64,000 nt of DNA from Polaromonas sp. 39-63-25 (GCF_002278925.1 NZ_NCJH01000002.1:124001-188000); one strand, 5' to 3'; shown: positions 20,787-31,030, counted from the stretch's first letter. Notes: generated by a model from the sequence alone, not told the origin. Made by a program: numbers and translations.

Positions 20787-21998
20787 CTATCGGGCGAAAA
20801 ACGCGCCCACCAGCTTCACCCAATAACTCGACCCGATCGGCAGCAACGCGTCGTTGAAGTCATAGTTGGGGTTGTGCAGTTCGCAGGGGCCCATGCCGAT
20901 GTACTTTTCGTCGCGGTGCGCGCCTTCGCCATTGCCCAGGAACAGGTAGCAGCCCGGCACTTTCTCCAGATAGAAAGAGAAGTCCTCGGCGCCGCCGTGC
21001 TGGGGCGTGTGGCCGTCAACATGGTCAGCGCCGAACGCGTCTTGCGCCACCTTCATGGCAAAGTCGGTCTGCTCGTCCCAGTTGACGAGCGGCGGGTAAG
21101 CGCGGTGGAACTTGAGCTCGCCGCTGCCGCCATGCACCTGGGGCAGCATCTCGGCCACACGGCGCATGTTGGACTCGATGTCGTCCAGCACCTGGGTACT
21201 GAAGGTCCGCACGGTGCCGCGGATCACGGTCTCGCCGGGCAGCACGTTGTACGCATCGCCCGCGTGAATCTGCGTGATGCTGAGCACCGCAATGTCAATC
21301 GGGTTCTTGTGGCGCGAGATGAGCGTCTGCAGCACGCCCACCATTTCAGCCGCGATGACGATGGTGTCCACCGACTTGTGCGGCTGCGCAGCGTGGCCGC
21401 CGGTGCCGCGCACAAAAATGTCAAAGCGGTTGCTCGACGCCATGGTCGGTCCCTTGCGGAAACCGAAATGGCCGACGTCAAAGCCCGGCATGTTGTGGAT
21501 ACCGTAAATCTCGTCGCAAGGAAACTTGTCAAACAGGCCATCGGCCATCATGGCCTTGGCGCCGGCATTGCCACCCTCCTCTGCCGGCTGAAAGATGAAG
21601 TTGACGATGCCGTCAAAGTCGCGGTGCGCGGCCAGGTACTTGGCGGCGCCCAGCAGCATGGCGGTGTGGCCGTCGTGACCGCAGCCGTGCATGCGGCCGG
21701 GGTTTTTGGAAGCATGGGCAAAACGGTTGTGCTCGGGCATGGGCAGCGCGTCCATGTCGGCGCGCAGGCCAATGGATCGCGGCTTGCTGCCGGCTTTGGT
21801 TTGGGAGCCTTTCAGCACCCCCACCACGCCGGTCTGGCCCAGCCCGCGATGCACCTCGATGCCCCAGGACGCGAGCCGCTCAGCCACGACGTCGGACGTG
21901 CGGTTTTCCTGGAAGGCCAGCTCGGGATGCGCGTGGATGTCGCGGCGCAGCGCGGTGAATTCGTCGTGGGTGGCTTCGATTTCGGCGATCAGGCTCAT
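20787..21998 (-). CDS. M20 family amidohydrolase (hippurate hydrolase/IAA-amino acid hydrolase type)
   Basis: 403 residues. The di-metal site is visible in HAHPELAFQE (~22), MHGCGHDGHTAMLLGAAKYL (~106-125), QPAEEGGNAGAKAM (~139) and the dimerisation/catalytic His in GTGGHAAQPHKSVD (~195). A C-terminal PQHGGAEDFSFYLE gives the last metal ligand. The family cleaves N-acyl amino acids to the free amino acid and an acid. It is the last gene of an operon with a peptide-type ABC transporter and an N-formylglutamate amidohydrolase-like gene, which fits a role in breaking down the imported compound. Confidence 0.92.
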   Translation of the reverse strand: MSLIAEIEATHDEFTALRRDIHAHPELAFQENRTSDVVAERLASWGIEVHRGLGQTGVVGVLKGSQTKAGSKPRSIGLRADMDALPMPEHNRFAHASKNPGRMHGCGHDGHTAMLLGAAKYLAAHRDFDGIVNFIFQPAEEGGNAGAKAMMADGLFDKFPCDEIYGIHNMPGFDVGHFGFRKGPTMASSNRFDIFVRGTGGHAAQPHKSVDTIVIAAEMVGVLQTLISRHKNPIDIAVLSITQIHAGDAYNVLPGETVIRGTVRTFSTQVLDDIESNMRRVAEMLPQVHGGSGELKFHRAYPPLVNWDEQTDFAMKVAQDAFGADHVDGHTPQHGGAEDFSFYLEKVPGCYLFLGNGEGAHRDEKYIGMGPCELHNPNYDFNDALLPIGSSYWVKLVGAFFAR

Positions 21999-22013
21999 GG
22001 CGGGGTTCTCTGG

Positions 22014-22900
22014 TCAGGAAGGGATCTGGGCTTGGACGTAAGCGGCAATTTCAGCAGAAATGCCCGCCAGTGCGCTTTGCAGGGTGACAAAGTCCACGCT
22101 GCGGGCTCGGGTCTTTTCGTCCATGTAGAGGCCGCGGTGCAGTTCGACCTGCAGGCTGTGGCGGCGCTCGGCCGGCCGGCCCAGTCGGGCGATCAGCGCC
22201 ACGCCCTTGAACGGGTCGTTGATGGCGACGCTGAAACCGCGCTGGCGGAATGCGCTGGCCACCATGGCGGTGAATTCGGGGGCGGCGGTGGTGCCGTCAC
22301 GGTCGCCCAGCACCACGTCGGCCAGCGGGTGGTCGCTCTGGATCTGCAGGCTCTCGTACGAGTTGGCAGGCATTGAATGCAGGTTGAGGTGCCAGACAGC
22401 GCCAAAGCGCGCATAGGCCGCTTCAATCTGCGCCTGCATGGCCGCGTGGTAGGGCGCGTGGTAGCGGCTGATGCGGTTTTGCACCTCGGCGACGCTGAGC
22501 TTGCGCGCGTAGATGGGGTCTTGCCCGCCCTTGCTCGCGTCGCGCCAGATCAGGCCAATGCCCAGACGGGTTTTTTCGCTGGGGGCCAGGGGGGTGGGCC
22601 AGGGCGCGTCGAGCAGGGTGGCGTCCAGGTCTTCGACGTCGCGGTTGGGGTCCACATAGGCACGCGGAAAGTTCGCGGCCAGCAGCGTAGCACCGACCGA
22701 CGGCAGCGCCTCCCACAACACATGCACATCGGTGTCTTCACCCTTGCGCAGTATTTCAAACGGCAAGGCGTAGCCGAAGTCGTCGGGGTACAGCGTGCCG
22801 CTGTGCGGTGAATCGCAGATCAGTGGCACGACGCCGGCTTCGGGCAGGCGCAGAGTGTAGGGGTCAAACGGGGTGAGGACGCGGGGCAGAACAGGATGGG

Positions 22901-22904
<4 letters not shown>
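22014..22904 (-). CDS. N-formylglutamate amidohydrolase family protein
   Basis: 296 residues of the FGase family (HutG type). Recognisable segments are LICDSPHSGTLYPDDF (~28-43, metal-binding His), ANFPRAYVDPNRDVEDLD (~77-94) and VWHLNLHSMPANS (~170-182). The C-terminal QVELHRGLYMDEKTR is also typical. No other histidine-degradation gene is present, so the substrate is more likely an N-acyl compound carried by the adjacent ABC transporter. Its start overlaps the ATPase gene stop by 4 bp and it is followed 15 bp later by the M20 hydrolase. Confidence 0.88.
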
Positions 22905-23962
<1,058 letters not shown>

Positions 23963-23982
23963 TCAGGTGGCGTTCAGGCCAT

Positions 23983-24978
23983 TCAGGCAAGCGCGTGCCA
24001 GCAGCGGACGGTCTTGTGATGCGCAACCTCGGTGGGCTGCGGCACGGTCAGGCACTGGTCGGTGGCGTAGCCGCAACGCGGCCTGAAAGCACAGCCTTGC
24101 GGCAGTTGCAGCAGCGACGGCGTCATGCCCGGAATCTGCCGCAGCAGGCTGCCGTGCGTGGCGCGCGTGGGAATGGAGTTGATCAGCCCTTGCGTGTAGG
24201 GGTGCGAGGGGCGGTGCACCACGTCTGCCGTGGCGCCGCTCTCCACAATCCGGCCGGCATACATCACGGCAATGCGGTCCGCCAGACCGGACACCACCGC
24301 CAGATCGTGGGTGATCCAGATCATGGCCGTGCCGGTTTCGCGGCAGAGCTTTTGCACCTCATACAGGATCTGCGCCTGAATGGTGACGTCGAGCGCGGTG
24401 GTGGGCTCGTCGGCAATGATGAGCTTGGGCTGGTTGAGCAGCGCAATCGCAATGGCCACCCGCTGGCGCATGCCGCCCGACAACTGGTGCGGGTAGGACA
24501 ACAGGCGTTCGGCGGGCGACGGGATGCCCACCATCGCCAGCGCATCCTGAGCGCGCGCGCGGGCGGCGGCCGGGCTGACTTTCTCATGCGCGTGAATGGC
24601 CTCGACCATCTGGGTGTCCACCCGCAACACCGGGTTAAGCGTCATCATCGGGTCCTGGAAAATCATGGCGATCTCCTTGCCGCGCAGCTGCTGCAGGCGT
24701 TTTTCGGAGGCGCCCACCAGCTCTTCACCCAGGTAGCGGATGTGCCCGCCCGCGATGCGGCCCGGCGGGTCAATCAGGCCAATGATTGAAAAACCGGTGA
24801 TGCTCTTGCCTGAGCCGGACTCGCCGACCAGCCCGAGAATTTCGCCGGCGTTGACCTGCAGATTAACCCCGTCCACGGCCTTGACCACGCCGCCATGCGT
24901 GAAAAAATGGGTTTGCAGGCCGCTGATCTGCAAGACCGGTGTGCTGTGTGAACCGTCCATGATTGGCTGCGCGCTCAA
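23983..24978 (-). CDS. Oligopeptide/dipeptide ABC transporter ATPase, DppD/OppD type
   Basis: 331 residues. Walker [12 protein letters not shown] (~52-62), signature [15 protein letters not shown], Walker [15 protein letters not shown] and switch His in MIWITHDL. The C-terminal [15 protein letters not shown] is the extension of oligopeptide-type ATPases. It overlaps the permease gene by 4 bp and is followed by the DppF-type partner after 20 bp. Confidence 0.94.
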   Translation of the reverse strand: MSAQPIMDGSHSTPVLQISGLQTHFFTHGGVVKAVDGVNLQVNAGEILGLVGESGSGKSITGFSIIGLIDPPGRIAGGHIRYLGEELVGASEKRLQQLRGKEIAMIFQDPMMTLNPVLRVDTQMVEAIHAHEKVSPAAARARAQDALAMVGIPSPAERLLSYPHQLSGGMRQRVAIAIALLNQPKLIIADEPTTALDVTIQAQILYEVQKLCRETGTAMIWITHDLAVVSGLADRIAVMYAGRIVESGATADVVHRPSHPYTQGLINSIPTRATHGSLLRQIPGMTPSLLQLPQGCAFRPRCGYATDQCLTVPQPTEVAHHKTVRCWHALA

Positions 24979-25904
24979 TGTGCGTTATGCGGGTTGAGGA
25001 TGTCGCGCAGGTGGTCGCCCACCAGGTTGATGCCGACGATGGCCAGGGCCAGTGCTATGCCCGGGAAGAACGAAATCCAGTAGTGGCCGCTGAGCATGAA
25101 CTCAAAGCCGTTGGCAATCAGCATGCCCAGCGAAGGCTCGGTCACCGGCACACCCACGCCCAGAAACGACAGCGTGGATTCCAGCGCAATGGCGTGAGCC
25201 AGGTCGATGGTGGCGATCACGATCAGCGGCGGCAGGCAGTTGGGCAGCATGTGGCGCAGCAGGATTCGCGGAGAACCCAGCGCCATGCATTGCGCAGCCT
25301 CCACATACTCCTTGGCGCGCTCCACCAGCGCCGCGCCACGTGCGGCGCGTGCAAAGTAGGCCCATTGCACAATGACCAGCGCGAGGATGACCTTGTCCAC
25401 CCCCTTGCCCAGGATGGCCAGCAGGATCAGCGCCACCAGGATGGAGGGGAAGGAAAGCTGGATGTCGACGATGCGCATCAGCAGCGCATCCACCCAGCCG
25501 CCAAAATATGCAGCCGCCAGCCCCACGATGCTGCCAATGACCAGCGCCGCAGCCACCGAGATGCCGCCCACCATCAGGCTGGTGCGCAGGCCGTAGAAGA
25601 TGGCCGAGAGCAGATCGCGCGCTTGGCTGTCGGTGCCCAGCCAGTAAGTCATGGTGCCAGCGGCGTCCTTGCTGCCCGGTGGCAGCTTGGAATCAAAAAT
25701 GTCGAGCTTGCCGATGTCGTACGGGTTCTGCGGCGATATCCACGGGGCGAACACGGCCACCCCCATGGCAAGCAGCAGGAGAGCCAGGCCGGCCACCGCG
25801 AGCTTGTTGGCAAAAAACTCGCGGCGCAGACGCTGCCACGGCGTTTCAGGGGGCGGTAGGGGCGTGGGATCAATCACCACCGTGGGGGGCGTCAGGGTAG
25901 TCAT
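24975..25904 (-). CDS. ABC transporter permease, DppC/OppC type
   Basis: 309 residues with an N-terminal cytoplasmic extension (OppC_N, ~20-60), about six membrane helices and the EAA-type loop around AAQCMALGSPRILLRHMLPN (~205-224) that docks the ATPases. It overlaps both neighbouring transporter genes by 4 bp, so translation is coupled. Confidence 0.93.
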   Translation of the reverse strand: MTTLTPPTVVIDPTPLPPPETPWQRLRREFFANKLAVAGLALLLLAMGVAVFAPWISPQNPYDIGKLDIFDSKLPPGSKDAAGTMTYWLGTDSQARDLLSAIFYGLRTSLMVGGISVAAALVIGSIVGLAAAYFGGWVDALLMRIVDIQLSFPSILVALILLAILGKGVDKVILALVIVQWAYFARAARGAALVERAKEYVEAAQCMALGSPRILLRHMLPNCLPPLIVIATIDLAHAIALESTLSFLGVGVPVTEPSLGMLIANGFEFMLSGHYWISFFPGIALALAIVGINLVGDHLRDILNPHNAH

Positions 25905-26878
25905 GCCTTGGCTGCCTGCAGGCGCACGCGCGGGTCGAGCACCGAATAAAGGATGTCGGTCACCAGGTTCAGCATGACCAGAAAGAAGACGATAAGGATC
26001 AGGTAGGCCACCACCACCGGCCGGTCCAGCGTGATGATGGAATCCAGCAGCAGCTTGCCCATGCCCGGCCAGGCAAAGATGGTTTCGGTCACCACCGCAA
26101 ACGCCACCACCTGGCCAAACTCCAGCCCGAACACCGTGACGATGGGGATCATGATGTTCTTGAGCAGGTGCACGCGCAGGATGCGGCTCCAGGTCAGGCC
26201 CTTGGCACGGGCAAACTTGATGTAGTCCATGGGCAGCGCCTCGCGCGTGGCGGCCCGGGTGACGCGGATGATCAGCGCCGCCTTGGCCATGGCGATGGTG
26301 CAGGCCGGCAGGATGAGGCGACTCCAGCCATCGAGCGTCAGCACGCTGAGGTCGAGCGGGCCCAGCATGACCGTCTTGCCGCGGCCGCTGGCCGGCACCC
26401 AGCCCAGGTACACGGCAAACACCATGATCAGCATCAGGCCCACCCAGAAGTTGGGCAGCGAAAAACCCAGCACCGAGCCGGTCATGATGCCGCGCGTGCT
26501 CAGTGCGTCAGGCCGCAAGCCGGCCCAGATGCCCAGGGGCACACCCACCAGTCCGGCCAGCGTCATCGCCACCACCGCCAGCTCCAGTGTGGCCGGCATG
26601 CGCTCCAGAATGAGGCCCATGGCCGACTGCCCCGTGAGGAAGCTCTTGCCAAAGTCAAACCGCACGGCGTGCGACATGAAGATGGCGTATTGTTCCAGCA
26701 AGGGTTTGTCGAGGCCGAAGTTGGCCCGGATGGCGTCGCGCTCCAGCTCCGTCGCTTCGGGGCTGGCCATCATGGAGACCGGGTCGCCCACCACATAAAG
26801 CCCGACGAAAACCAGGCCCGACATCACGGCCATGACCAGCAGGGCCTGAAGCAGGCGGCGAATGATGAAAGCAAGCAT
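25901..26878 (-). CDS. ABC transporter permease, DppB/OppB type
   Basis: 325 residues. N-terminus MLAFIIRRLLQALLVMAVMS is the typical first helix. The LDKPLLEQYAIF and GFSLPNFWVG segments and the ATPase-docking loop FARAKGLTWSRILRVHLLKN (~219-238) match the DppB family. About six membrane helices. Together with the DppC-type partner it forms the membrane channel. Confidence 0.93.
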   Translation of the reverse strand: MLAFIIRRLLQALLVMAVMSGLVFVGLYVVGDPVSMMASPEATELERDAIRANFGLDKPLLEQYAIFMSHAVRFDFGKSFLTGQSAMGLILERMPATLELAVVAMTLAGLVGVPLGIWAGLRPDALSTRGIMTGSVLGFSLPNFWVGLMLIMVFAVYLGWVPASGRGKTVMLGPLDLSVLTLDGWSRLILPACTIAMAKAALIIRVTRAATREALPMDYIKFARAKGLTWSRILRVHLLKNIMIPIVTVFGLEFGQVVAFAVVTETIFAWPGMGKLLLDSIITLDRPVVVAYLILIVFFLVMLNLVTDILYSVLDPRVRLQAAKA

Positions 26879-26935
26879 GGATTGAATGGCCCGCCACCGG
26901 GGCGGCGGGCTTGCGGGTTGCGGGGTAACCGGGGC

Positions 26936-28537
26936 TTACTTGACGACGGTGGCGTACTGCACCATGGTCTGCTGGTCAGCACGCCCCTTGAAGCTGATGC
27001 CCTTTTTCATGGCCCACACCGAATGCTCGAAGTGAATGGGCAGCATGGCGAAGTCGGCCATGGCAACCTCACTGGCCTTGGCCAGGGTGGCGGCGCGCTG
27101 GGCATCGTCCATCTGGTTGGCCGACTCGGCGACCAGCTTGTCCATTTCAGGGTTGGAGTAGCGGCTGCGGTTGGTGGTGCCCTGCCCTTTTTCCTTGTTG
27201 GGGGTGACCAGCAGGGAGTTGAGCGTGTTGGACATTTCACCCGTGGACGTGCCCCAGCCTGCCATGTAGGCGCTGTAGGAATAGGCATCGCGGTTCTTGA
27301 AGAACACGGCGGGAGCGTTGGAATCGATGGTGGTCTTGACACCCACGCGCGTCCACATGGAGGCCAGCGTCTGCGCAACCTTGCTGTCGTTGATGTAGCG
27401 GCCGTTCGGCGAGCCCAGCACCATGGTGAAGCCACCGGGGTAGCCAGCGTCCTTCAGCAGGGCCTTGGCCTTGTCGGTATTGACCTTGGCCGGCGTCACC
27501 AGGTTCTTGCTGGCGCCAAACATCGGGTAAGGCAGAAGCTGGGCGGCCGGCGTGCCCACGCCACCCATGATGCGGGCCACCAGGGCCTGCCGGTCAATGG
27601 CCAGCGACAGGGCTTCGCGCACGCGCTTGTCGAGCAGCGGGTTCTTGCCGTTGGTCCCTTCGATACCCGGCGTCTTGTCGCCGTTCTGGTCGAGCGCCAC
27701 GTAGATCACACGGTTGGACGCCTTGGTTTCCACCGTCAGTTTGGGGTCTTTTTGCAGGCGCTCAAGGTCGTCGGTGGGCGGGTCTTCGACCAGGTCCACG
27801 TCGCCGGCCAGCAAGGCCGCCACGCGCGCGGCGGGGTTGCTGATGGGCCGGTAAATAACCTTGTCCCAGGCGGGGGCCGGGCCCCAGTAATGCGGGTTGC
27901 GCTCGAAGATGATTTCGCTGCCGCGCTTCCAGGAGACAAAACGGTAGGGGCCTGCGCCCACCAGACCGCTGCCGGAATTCAGCTCGGTGGTGGTCTTGCC
28001 TTCAGCCGCCGGGCCGGCCACCGCCTTGGCCGACATGATGGGCAGACCCACCATATTGATCGCCAGCAACGGGTAAGGCTCGGACGTGGTGATGCGCACC
28101 GTGAGCGGATCGACCGCCTCCACCTTCTCCACCTTTTGCAGGTACACCTTGAATGACGAAGGGCTGTTGGGCACCTTGGCCACACGGTCCAGCGTGAAGA
28201 CCACGTCTGCAGCGGTGAGCGGCGAACCATCCGAGAATTTCACATTGGGCCGCAACTTGAAAGTCCAGCTCTTGCCACTGGCCGTCCACGACTCCGCCAG
28301 GCAGGGCTTGATGGCCAGATCAGCATCGGCACACACCAGGCCGTCGAACAGCGTTTGCGAAAGCTGGATGTTGGGCGTGAGGGCGTGGTACTGCGGGTCC
28401 ATGGAGGTCGGCTCGGTCTTGAGCGCCACAACGAGGTCGCGGGCATAAGCTCCACTCGACAATACGGTGATGGCGGCCATTGCGGCGGTCATCACCCCGC
28501 GACGCATGCTCGGTCGGACAGCGGAGTTGACGGGCAT
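26936..28537 (-). CDS. ABC transporter substrate-binding protein, family 5 (peptide type)
   Basis: 533 residues from the ATG at 28537, chosen because AGGAGA lies 7 nt upstream; the frame is open to 28612. A signal peptide (MPVNSAVRPSMRRGVMTAA then AITVLSSGAYA) directs export. The mature part starts RDLVVALKTEPTSMDPQYHA, with the SBP_bac_5 pattern including ESWTASGKSWTFKLRPNVKFSDGSP (partial quotation: WTFKLRPNVKFSDG). It binds the imported peptide-like ligand in the periplasm. First gene of the seven-gene transport and amidohydrolase operon. Confidence 0.94.
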   Translation of the reverse strand: MPVNSAVRPSMRRGVMTAAMAAITVLSSGAYARDLVVALKTEPTSMDPQYHALTPNIQLSQTLFDGLVCADADLAIKPCLAESWTASGKSWTFKLRPNVKFSDGSPLTAADVVFTLDRVAKVPNSPSSFKVYLQKVEKVEAVDPLTVRITTSEPYPLLAINMVGLPIMSAKAVAGPAAEGKTTTELNSGSGLVGAGPYRFVSWKRGSEIIFERNPHYWGPAPAWDKVIYRPISNPAARVAALLAGDVDLVEDPPTDDLERLQKDPKLTVETKASNRVIYVALDQNGDKTPGIEGTNGKNPLLDKRVREALSLAIDRQALVARIMGGVGTPAAQLLPYPMFGASKNLVTPAKVNTDKAKALLKDAGYPGGFTMVLGSPNGRYINDSKVAQTLASMWTRVGVKTTIDSNAPAVFFKNRDAYSYSAYMAGWGTSTGEMSNTLNSLLVTPNKEKGQGTTNRSRYSNPEMDKLVAESANQMDDAQRAATLAKASEVAMADFAMLPIHFEHSVWAMKKGISFKGRADQQTMVQYATVVK

Positions 28538-28933
28538 CTGGAATTCTCCTGAAGGATTGCTGAATGGAATTAAGGAAAGATTGGCTTCGTGAACCACGTT
28601 AGCAAGAAACAAGCCCGCCTCACCTCATTGATGTAACAGCATAACCAACAGCGCCCGGGGTGATACCGGGAATAACCCGCTGATGCGACCAGACGTAACC
28701 GCGGGCTTGGGGAAGTCACGGCGGTTCATGAGGCCGGCCAGGTGACGGCATGCATGATCTTCTGAATTCCGGGCACGAAAGACGCCGTGCGGGAAGACCA
28801 AAGTCCAGGCGTATGCAGGCCACGGCAGCCTGCGCGACGCGCGTGCTGCAGGCATGCCGACCGGCGGCCCGGATTCGCCACGCCAGTTTGCTGGACGACG
28901 CACCAGCGATCAGCCCGGTGAATTCTGCCGGGC
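28538..28933. other. Intergenic stretch without a supported gene
   Basis: About 400 bp between the substrate-binding protein gene and the tRNA promoter region. It should contain the promoter of the minus-strand transport operon. Short open frames on both strands lack start signals and coding character. I see no RNA gene in it. Confidence 0.5.
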
Positions 28934-28939
28934 TATAAT
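28934..28939 (+). promoter_or_regulatory. Candidate -10 box for the tRNA-Thr gene
   Basis: A perfect TATAAT, with no good -35 (CAGCCC at 17 bp spacing). The implied start near 28946 is only 10 bp before the MITE-like element. Without that 161 bp insertion the tRNA would follow the start by about 17 nt. Confidence 0.5.
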
Positions 28940-28955
28940 CGCAGGCTGTAATTCA

Positions 28956-29116
28956 GGAAGCGCTGAATAAGTCCTGGTGGATGCGCGGCAGGCGGATTGG
29001 GATGGGATGCAAGGCGGATTTCGCAGCCAATAGCCGGCTATTGGCAAGAAGTTCAACGCAGCAGCCCGCCCAAGTCCGGCTGATTGCGCGCCGCAGGGGA
29101 TTTATTCAGCGCTTCC
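28956..29116. mobile_element. 161 bp MITE-like element with 15 bp perfect terminal inverted repeats
   Basis: Left end GGAAGCGCTGAATAA (28956-28970) and right end TTATTCAGCGCTTCC (29102-29116) are exact inverted repeats. The centre holds an 18 bp perfect palindrome CCAATAGCCGGCTATTGG (29027-29044). It has no coding capacity. No clear target-site duplication is visible. It separates a TATAAT box from the tRNA-Thr gene. Confidence 0.75.
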
Positions 29117-29123
29117 AAAATTC

Positions 29124-29199
29124 GCCGGTGTAGCTCAGTCGGTAGAGCAGCTCATTCGTAATGAGAAGGTCGGGTGTTCGATTCATCTCTCCGGCACCA
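29124..29199 (+). tRNA. tRNA-Thr (anticodon CGT)
   Basis: 76 nt including the encoded CCA. Acceptor GCCGGTG, D-arm GCTCAGTCGGTAGAGC, anticodon loop TTCGTAA (CGT, reads ACG) and T-loop TTCGATT are in place. The acceptor shows a T-T opposition at pair 6-67. The 3' half from 29155 is duplicated exactly at 32863, marking it as the integration site of the adjacent element. Confidence 0.95.
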
Positions 29200-29203
29200 A
29201 ATG
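29155..29203 (+). repeat. Proximal attachment-site repeat (attL), 3' end of tRNA-Thr
   Basis: 49 bp from TTCGTAATGAG in the anticodon loop to CCGGCACCAAATG just past the CCA, identical to 32863-32911. The bases flanking the match differ on both sides. This is the core duplicated by integrase-mediated insertion. Confidence 0.93.
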
Positions 29204-29207
29204 AAAC

Positions 29208-29237
29208 GCCCCTAGCTGTCATGGTTAGGGGCTTTTT
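29208..29237 (+). terminator. Terminator downstream of tRNA-Thr (element side)
   Basis: GCCCCTA (29208-29214) pairs with TAGGGGC (29226-29232), followed by TTTTT. The hairpin belongs to the integrated element, since it lies past the att core; a structurally similar one follows the distal att copy. Confidence 0.85.
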
Positions 29238-29245
29238 CATGTAAC

Positions 29246-29258
29246 TAACGCGTAACTC
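29246..29258 (+). repeat. Terminal inverted 13-mer of the element, left copy
   Basis: TAACGCGTAACTC, the exact reverse complement of 32818-32830 near the other end. Its position about 40 bp inside each att core makes it a candidate integrase arm-binding or excision site. Confidence 0.6.
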
Positions 29259-29295
29259 AACGACCATTATGCGTACTAGGGTTAGCCGAGACAAG

Positions 29296-29967
29296 CTACT
29301 TTGGACCCTCAAGAAGAAATTTCTTAGCGGCCTCAAGGGCAAACTCTCTCGCTTCCTTTGATTTCCCCAACACCTTTAGACCGGTAAGTAAGCGCCCCCC
29401 GGCCATCCGATACCAAGTACCTCGATTGATCGTTGATGCGGCTTCCTGGAGATCACTAACAGTCTTTTTCAGGACATTCATCGCTTCTTCAAGCTCACTA
29501 TTTCGCTCGGCAATATCGGTCAAACGTGCTGAAAATTCCGCCAATTTTTCGTTCAAAGAGTTCGCTTCTTCTCGCGAAAAAAAACCACTCAACTCCTCTC
29601 CTAAGTTGGCAAGTCGTTCTTCTACATGCGCCTTGAGCTCTGAAATTTCCTTTGCAAAAGGATTCACAGCAATCAACTCCTCTCGAATCCTTTCCGTCCA
29701 AGGTATCAAGCGATTGACCCCAGATTCAAAGCTAGAGATACCGATAGTTTCCGGCGTTAGAAACTTACTTCCGGGCGCCTCAATACACCAGACGTTAGCA
29801 CTGTCATTACGCGCTAAGATTTGAAAACTAAATTTGGGATCTGGCAAAAACGTTATCAACACAATCCGGTCATCTGTTCCCGTGAATTCAACTGAATAGT
29901 TATCGATACCAAAATAGGTGCTCTCCAATAGCCCGATAATTTTCTGCCTGCTTGCCGCTCTTAACAT
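29296..29967 (-). CDS. Coiled-coil protein of unknown function, cargo of the integrative element
   Basis: 223 residues from the ATG at 29967, preceded by a near-perfect AAGGAGG 5 nt upstream. I do not recognise the family. Residues 1-100 look globular (beta strands such as RIVLITFLP and FSFQIL). Residues ~105-178 form a coiled coil rich in Glu/Leu heptads (EISELKAHVEERLANL). A short basic C-terminus ends FALEAAKKFLLEGPK. The GC content is clearly lower than in the core genes, indicating foreign origin. It starts 46 bp after the integrase stop and sits next to the tRNA, the usual cargo position. The open frame extending upstream to 30336 only overlaps int and is not coding. Confidence 0.75.
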   Translation of the reverse strand: MLRAASRQKIIGLLESTYFGIDNYSVEFTGTDDRIVLITFLPDPKFSFQILARNDSANVWCIEAPGSKFLTPETIGISSFESGVNRLIPWTERIREELIAVNPFAKEISELKAHVEERLANLGEELSGFFSREEANSLNEKLAEFSARLTDIAERNSELEEAMNVLKKTVSDLQEAASTINRGTWYRMAGGRLLTGLKVLGKSKEAREFALEAAKKFLLEGPK

Positions 29968-30013
29968 GTCGTCCTCCTTGGTGAATTTCACCGATGGTAC
30001 CTCCAGATTCGAT

Positions 30014-31030
30014 CTAGTTTGCACGGATGGCTCCCGCACTGAGCAACGTATCCAACCTATTAGCTGCAGCTTGCAATCCTTCCGGTGCAACATGCGCGTA
30101 CCGCTCCACCATAGATTGCGTTTTCCATCCTCCCAAGCGTTGCAGTTCGTGTGTGGGCGTGCCCGCTTCACGGTGCCAAGTAGCGAACGTATGTCGCAGG
30201 TCATGCCAGCGAAAATCATGAATCCCTGCCCGCAGCAATGCGTTGCGCCAAGCCTTGGTATTGACCTGGACAATCGAGTTGCCTTCATACGTGAAAACGT
30301 GGGTTGGGTGATCGCCCTGCCTCCGCTGCAACACATCTAACGCAACCTCATTCAACGGCACAGAATGCGGCCGACCGTTCTTGTGGTCGTTGCCTGCCAC
30401 CCACAAATGGCGACGCTCAAGGCTGATCTGCTTCCATTGCAAGCGCGTCACGTTGGCCTGCCTCAGCCCTGTAGCAACGGAAAACTGCGCCATGTCCGCA
30501 AGGTGTGGCGGCAGTTCGGCCAGCAGGCGACTGAACTCTTCGCGAGACAGTGACCGAATCCGGCCCTCTGCATCCCGGAACATACCGACCTTCGGAGCGC
30601 GATCTATCCACTCCCACTCGTTGCAAGCCTTCCGAAGAATGGTTCGCACCAGTGCCATGTAACGATTAACCGTGGCCGTGCTGACACCCTTCCCCCTGAC
30701 CACCCTGACCTGATCGAGCAGCGCCCGATTAATGTCAATCAAGTCTTTCCCCCCTAGAAGGGGCTGAAACCAGCGCAACATAGACTTGTCCCATTCATGC
30801 GTGCGCTTGTGGCTGGTTTCCTCCAGAAACTTGGCCGCAGCCTCGTCCCATGTGTAATGCGGCTTCACGCCGAGCTTGTCTTGCTCCCAGCGTTCAGCCA
30901 TGAGCTTGTCGTGATACTTCTGTGCATCGCGCTTGACGGCTGTGCCGGTGCTTTTGAAGAATGGCTTTAGCTCACCCTTGATCGGCGCGAACTTGACCCA
31001 CCAGTATTTCTCTCGCTTGTAGAGGGTCAT
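30014..31030 (-). CDS. int: Tyrosine recombinase/phage-type integrase
   Basis: 338 residues. N-terminal MTLYKREKYWWVKF, core-binding domain (~55-145), then the catalytic domain with Arg190 (SVATGLRQAN), a candidate Lys217, His276-x-x-Arg279 (RWHDLRHTFATW), Trp302 (LGGWKTQSM) and the nucleophile Tyr311 (VERYAHVAP). It should integrate and excise the element at the tRNA-Thr 3' end. The ATG overlaps the rep stop (ATGA), so both are translated from one message. Confidence 0.95.
   Translation of the reverse strand: MTLYKREKYWWVKFAPIKGELKPFFKSTGTAVKRDAQKYHDKLMAERWEQDKLGVKPHYTWDEAAAKFLEETSHKRTHEWDKSMLRWFQPLLGGKDLIDINRALLDQVRVVRGKGVSTATVNRYMALVRTILRKACNEWEWIDRAPKVGMFRDAEGRIRSLSREEFSRLLAELPPHLADMAQFSVATGLRQANVTRLQWKQISLERRHLWVAGNDHKNGRPHSVPLNEVALDVLQRRQGDHPTHVFTYEGNSIVQVNTKAWRNALLRAGIHDFRWHDLRHTFATWHREAGTPTHELQRLGGWKTQSMVERYAHVAPEGLQAAANRLDTLLSAGAIRAN

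Noticed and set aside
26168..28156. 662-codon open frame on the plus strand
   Set aside because: It runs antisense to the substrate-binding and permease genes and has His/Gln/Arg-rich low-complexity composition typical of a high-GC shadow.
28625..28903. 92-codon open frame on the minus strand in the intergenic region
   Set aside because: No ribosome site, no recognisable content, and an odd amino-acid make-up.
29968..30336. Upstream extension of the coiled-coil cargo gene
   Set aside because: It overlaps the integrase gene in another frame, while a strong ribosome site marks the start at 29967.
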